7,801 nucleotides of DNA, taken from positions 1 through 7,801 of the forward strand of contig JALWQQ010000051.1 in NCBI GenBank assembly GCA_027083075.1, read 5' to 3'. The translations under genes and the position numbers were made by a program. Below, piece by piece: positions 6,838 to 7,801 of this stretch (the stretch's first letter is position 1; each line of letters opens with the position of its first letter). Source of the stretch: Campylobacteraceae bacterium (lineage in GTDB: Bacteria; Campylobacterota; Campylobacteria; Campylobacterales; Sulfurovaceae). A model generated the notes under the pieces. That model made no database searches. It was not told the DNA's origin and saw only the letters and a program-made list of their open reading frames with translations.

Positions 6838-7801
6838 TTATCCTTTGTTGGAAATCTCGAAAATCGTACGCAACGTCTCTATCGTAGCGCCGTTTTTCTT
6901 CTCTACACTGCATTCGCGTATCTTCAGACTTGGACGATGCAAAAAGCGTTTCATGCTCTGCATTGCCATTTTGCGAATATTGTCTGCATAGGCATCGGGG
7001 ACAAACCCCTTTTTGAGCGCACGTTTTAGTTCTTCTTCCACCGCCTCTTGCGCCTGCGTATAGATATGCTTGAGTATCGGCTCGACCGAAGCGGCACGCA
7101 GTGCATCAAAGAAAAGTACCGTATGGCGTTTAACGATCTCTGCGGCTTGCAGCGCCTTCTCTTCGCGCAAGGCATGGTTCTGCTGCGAGATCGCCTTAAG
7201 ATCGTCGATGCGGAAGAGTTTGAGCTTCTCGTTCGGTGTCACCTCTATATCTTTAGGGATCGCCATATCGAACCATATGCGGTGCAGCGTCTCGTTTTCG
7301 ATCATCGCATCGGTGACCACCGGCTCCTTAGAGGAAGTGGCACTAAAGAGAAGGCGGTAGCGGTTGATATATTTCGGCAGCCGCTCAACCGTCGCCGCCT
7401 TGACATTTTCACCGAGTGTCGCGGCGATCGCTTCGGTCTTGGCAGCATCCCTACCCACCAAGATCACATCGCATCCGACACGCAAGAGATGTTTTGCCGC
7501 CAAAACACCCATCTCTCCCGCACCCACGACCACACCGGTCATTCCTTGGATATTTTCACCAAGCAGTGCGTGCGCTTGCGCTACCGCTACCGAGGCGATA
7601 GAAATCGGTTTATGAGAGATATCGGTTGCACTTCGCACCTCTGCGGCGCAGCGCACTCCTTGCGCCACCAAAGCATTAAGTCCGCTACGGGCAAAACCGT
7701 TCTCAAAGGCAAAGCGAAACGCCTCTTTGACCTGCCCCGTGATCTGCGATTCGCCCACTACCAAAGAGTCGAGCGACGAGATAACGCTAAAGAAGTGACC
7801 T
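6838..7801 (-). CDS. hemA: glutamyl-tRNA reductase, N-terminus outside the window
   Basis: NADPH-dependent enzyme that reduces glutamyl-tRNA to glutamate-1-semialdehyde, the first committed step of the C5 route to heme. The frame is open to the window edge; the first readable residues, [18 protein letters not shown], align with the conserved HLFRVAxGLDSMVxGE block of the family, and ITGQVKEAF follows. The nucleotide-binding domain shows GAGEMG (bases 7524-7507) and the strand VILVGRD. The C-terminal helical dimerization domain runs from about [18 protein letters not shown] to the stop, with [13 protein letters not shown] near the end. 320 residues are present against a usual 420-430, so about 100-110 residues, including the catalytic-cysteine domain, lie beyond position 7801. 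A TTG at 7764 could be mistaken for a start, but conserved sequence continues upstream of it. It is the first visible gene of the operon, so the operon promoter is not in the window. Confidence 0.97.
   Translation of the reverse strand, partial: GHFFSVISSLDSLVVGESQITGQVKEAFRFAFENGFARSGLNALVAQGVRCAAEVRSATDISHKPISIASVAVAQAHALLGENIQGMTGVVVGAGEMGVLAAKHLLRVGCDVILVGRDAAKTEAIAATLGENVKAATVERLPKYINRYRLLFSATSSKEPVVTDAMIENETLHRIWFDMAIPKDIEVTPNEKLKLFRIDDLKAISQQNHALREEKALQAAEIVKRHTVLFFDALRAASVEPILKHIYTQAQEAVEEELKRALKKGFVPDAYADNIRKMAMQSMKRFLHRPSLKIRECSVEKKNGATIETLRTIFEISNKG

Noticed and set aside
7764..7801. hemA starting at the TTG at 7764 rather than being truncated
   Set aside because: The conserved block upstream of that codon stays in frame to the window edge, and the catalytic N-terminal domain would be missing from such a protein.

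Overview
The window looks like chromosomal DNA of a Campylobacterota (epsilonproteobacterial) species. From memory of the family, the order hemA - proS - fxsA - hemC - ubiD on one strand is the arrangement in Campylobacter jejuni, and a related hemC-proS-hemA cluster occurs in Helicobacter. GC content is roughly 50%, which would fit a free-living, moderate-GC lineage better than an AT-rich host-associated one; that placement is inference. All six genes lie on the minus strand, so transcription runs from position 7801 towards 1.

Layout in transcription order. (1) hemA, glutamyl-tRNA reductase, lacking its N-terminus (7801 down to 6838). (2) proS, bacterial-type prolyl-tRNA synthetase with an inserted editing domain (6833-5097). 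(3) A small FxsA-family membrane protein (5090-4665). (4) An exported thioredoxin-fold protein with a CPFC active site (4720-3890), whose start overlaps the end of fxsA by 56 nt. (5) hemC, porphobilinogen deaminase (3879-2923). The gaps are 4, 6, -56 and 10 nt, so these five look like one operon whose promoter lies outside the window. (6) After a 119-bp gap with a candidate promoter, a lipoprotein with eight tandem 12-residue calcium-binding-type repeats (2803-1889). (7) After a 138-bp gap with a candidate terminator, a UbiD-family decarboxylase (1750 down to 1), open across the window edge and lacking only its C-terminal end.

How they fit together: hemA and hemC are two steps of C5-pathway tetrapyrrole synthesis, and UbiD-family enzymes of this type decarboxylate an aromatic precursor of a respiratory quinone, so the core of the locus serves respiratory cofactor supply. 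proS and fxsA travel with it by conserved synteny. The two genes not in the C. jejuni order I recall are the secreted thiol-disulfide protein, placed between fxsA and hemC, and the repeat lipoprotein, placed between hemC and ubiD. The lipoprotein gene also differs from its neighbours in base composition and in density of GATC sites, and is the most accessory-looking element here. I saw no RNA genes, insertion sequences, CRISPR arrays or stretches over 300 bp without a gene. I did not find a clearly undescribed system; the best leads are the repeat lipoprotein, the nested fxsA/dsb start and the GATC distribution.
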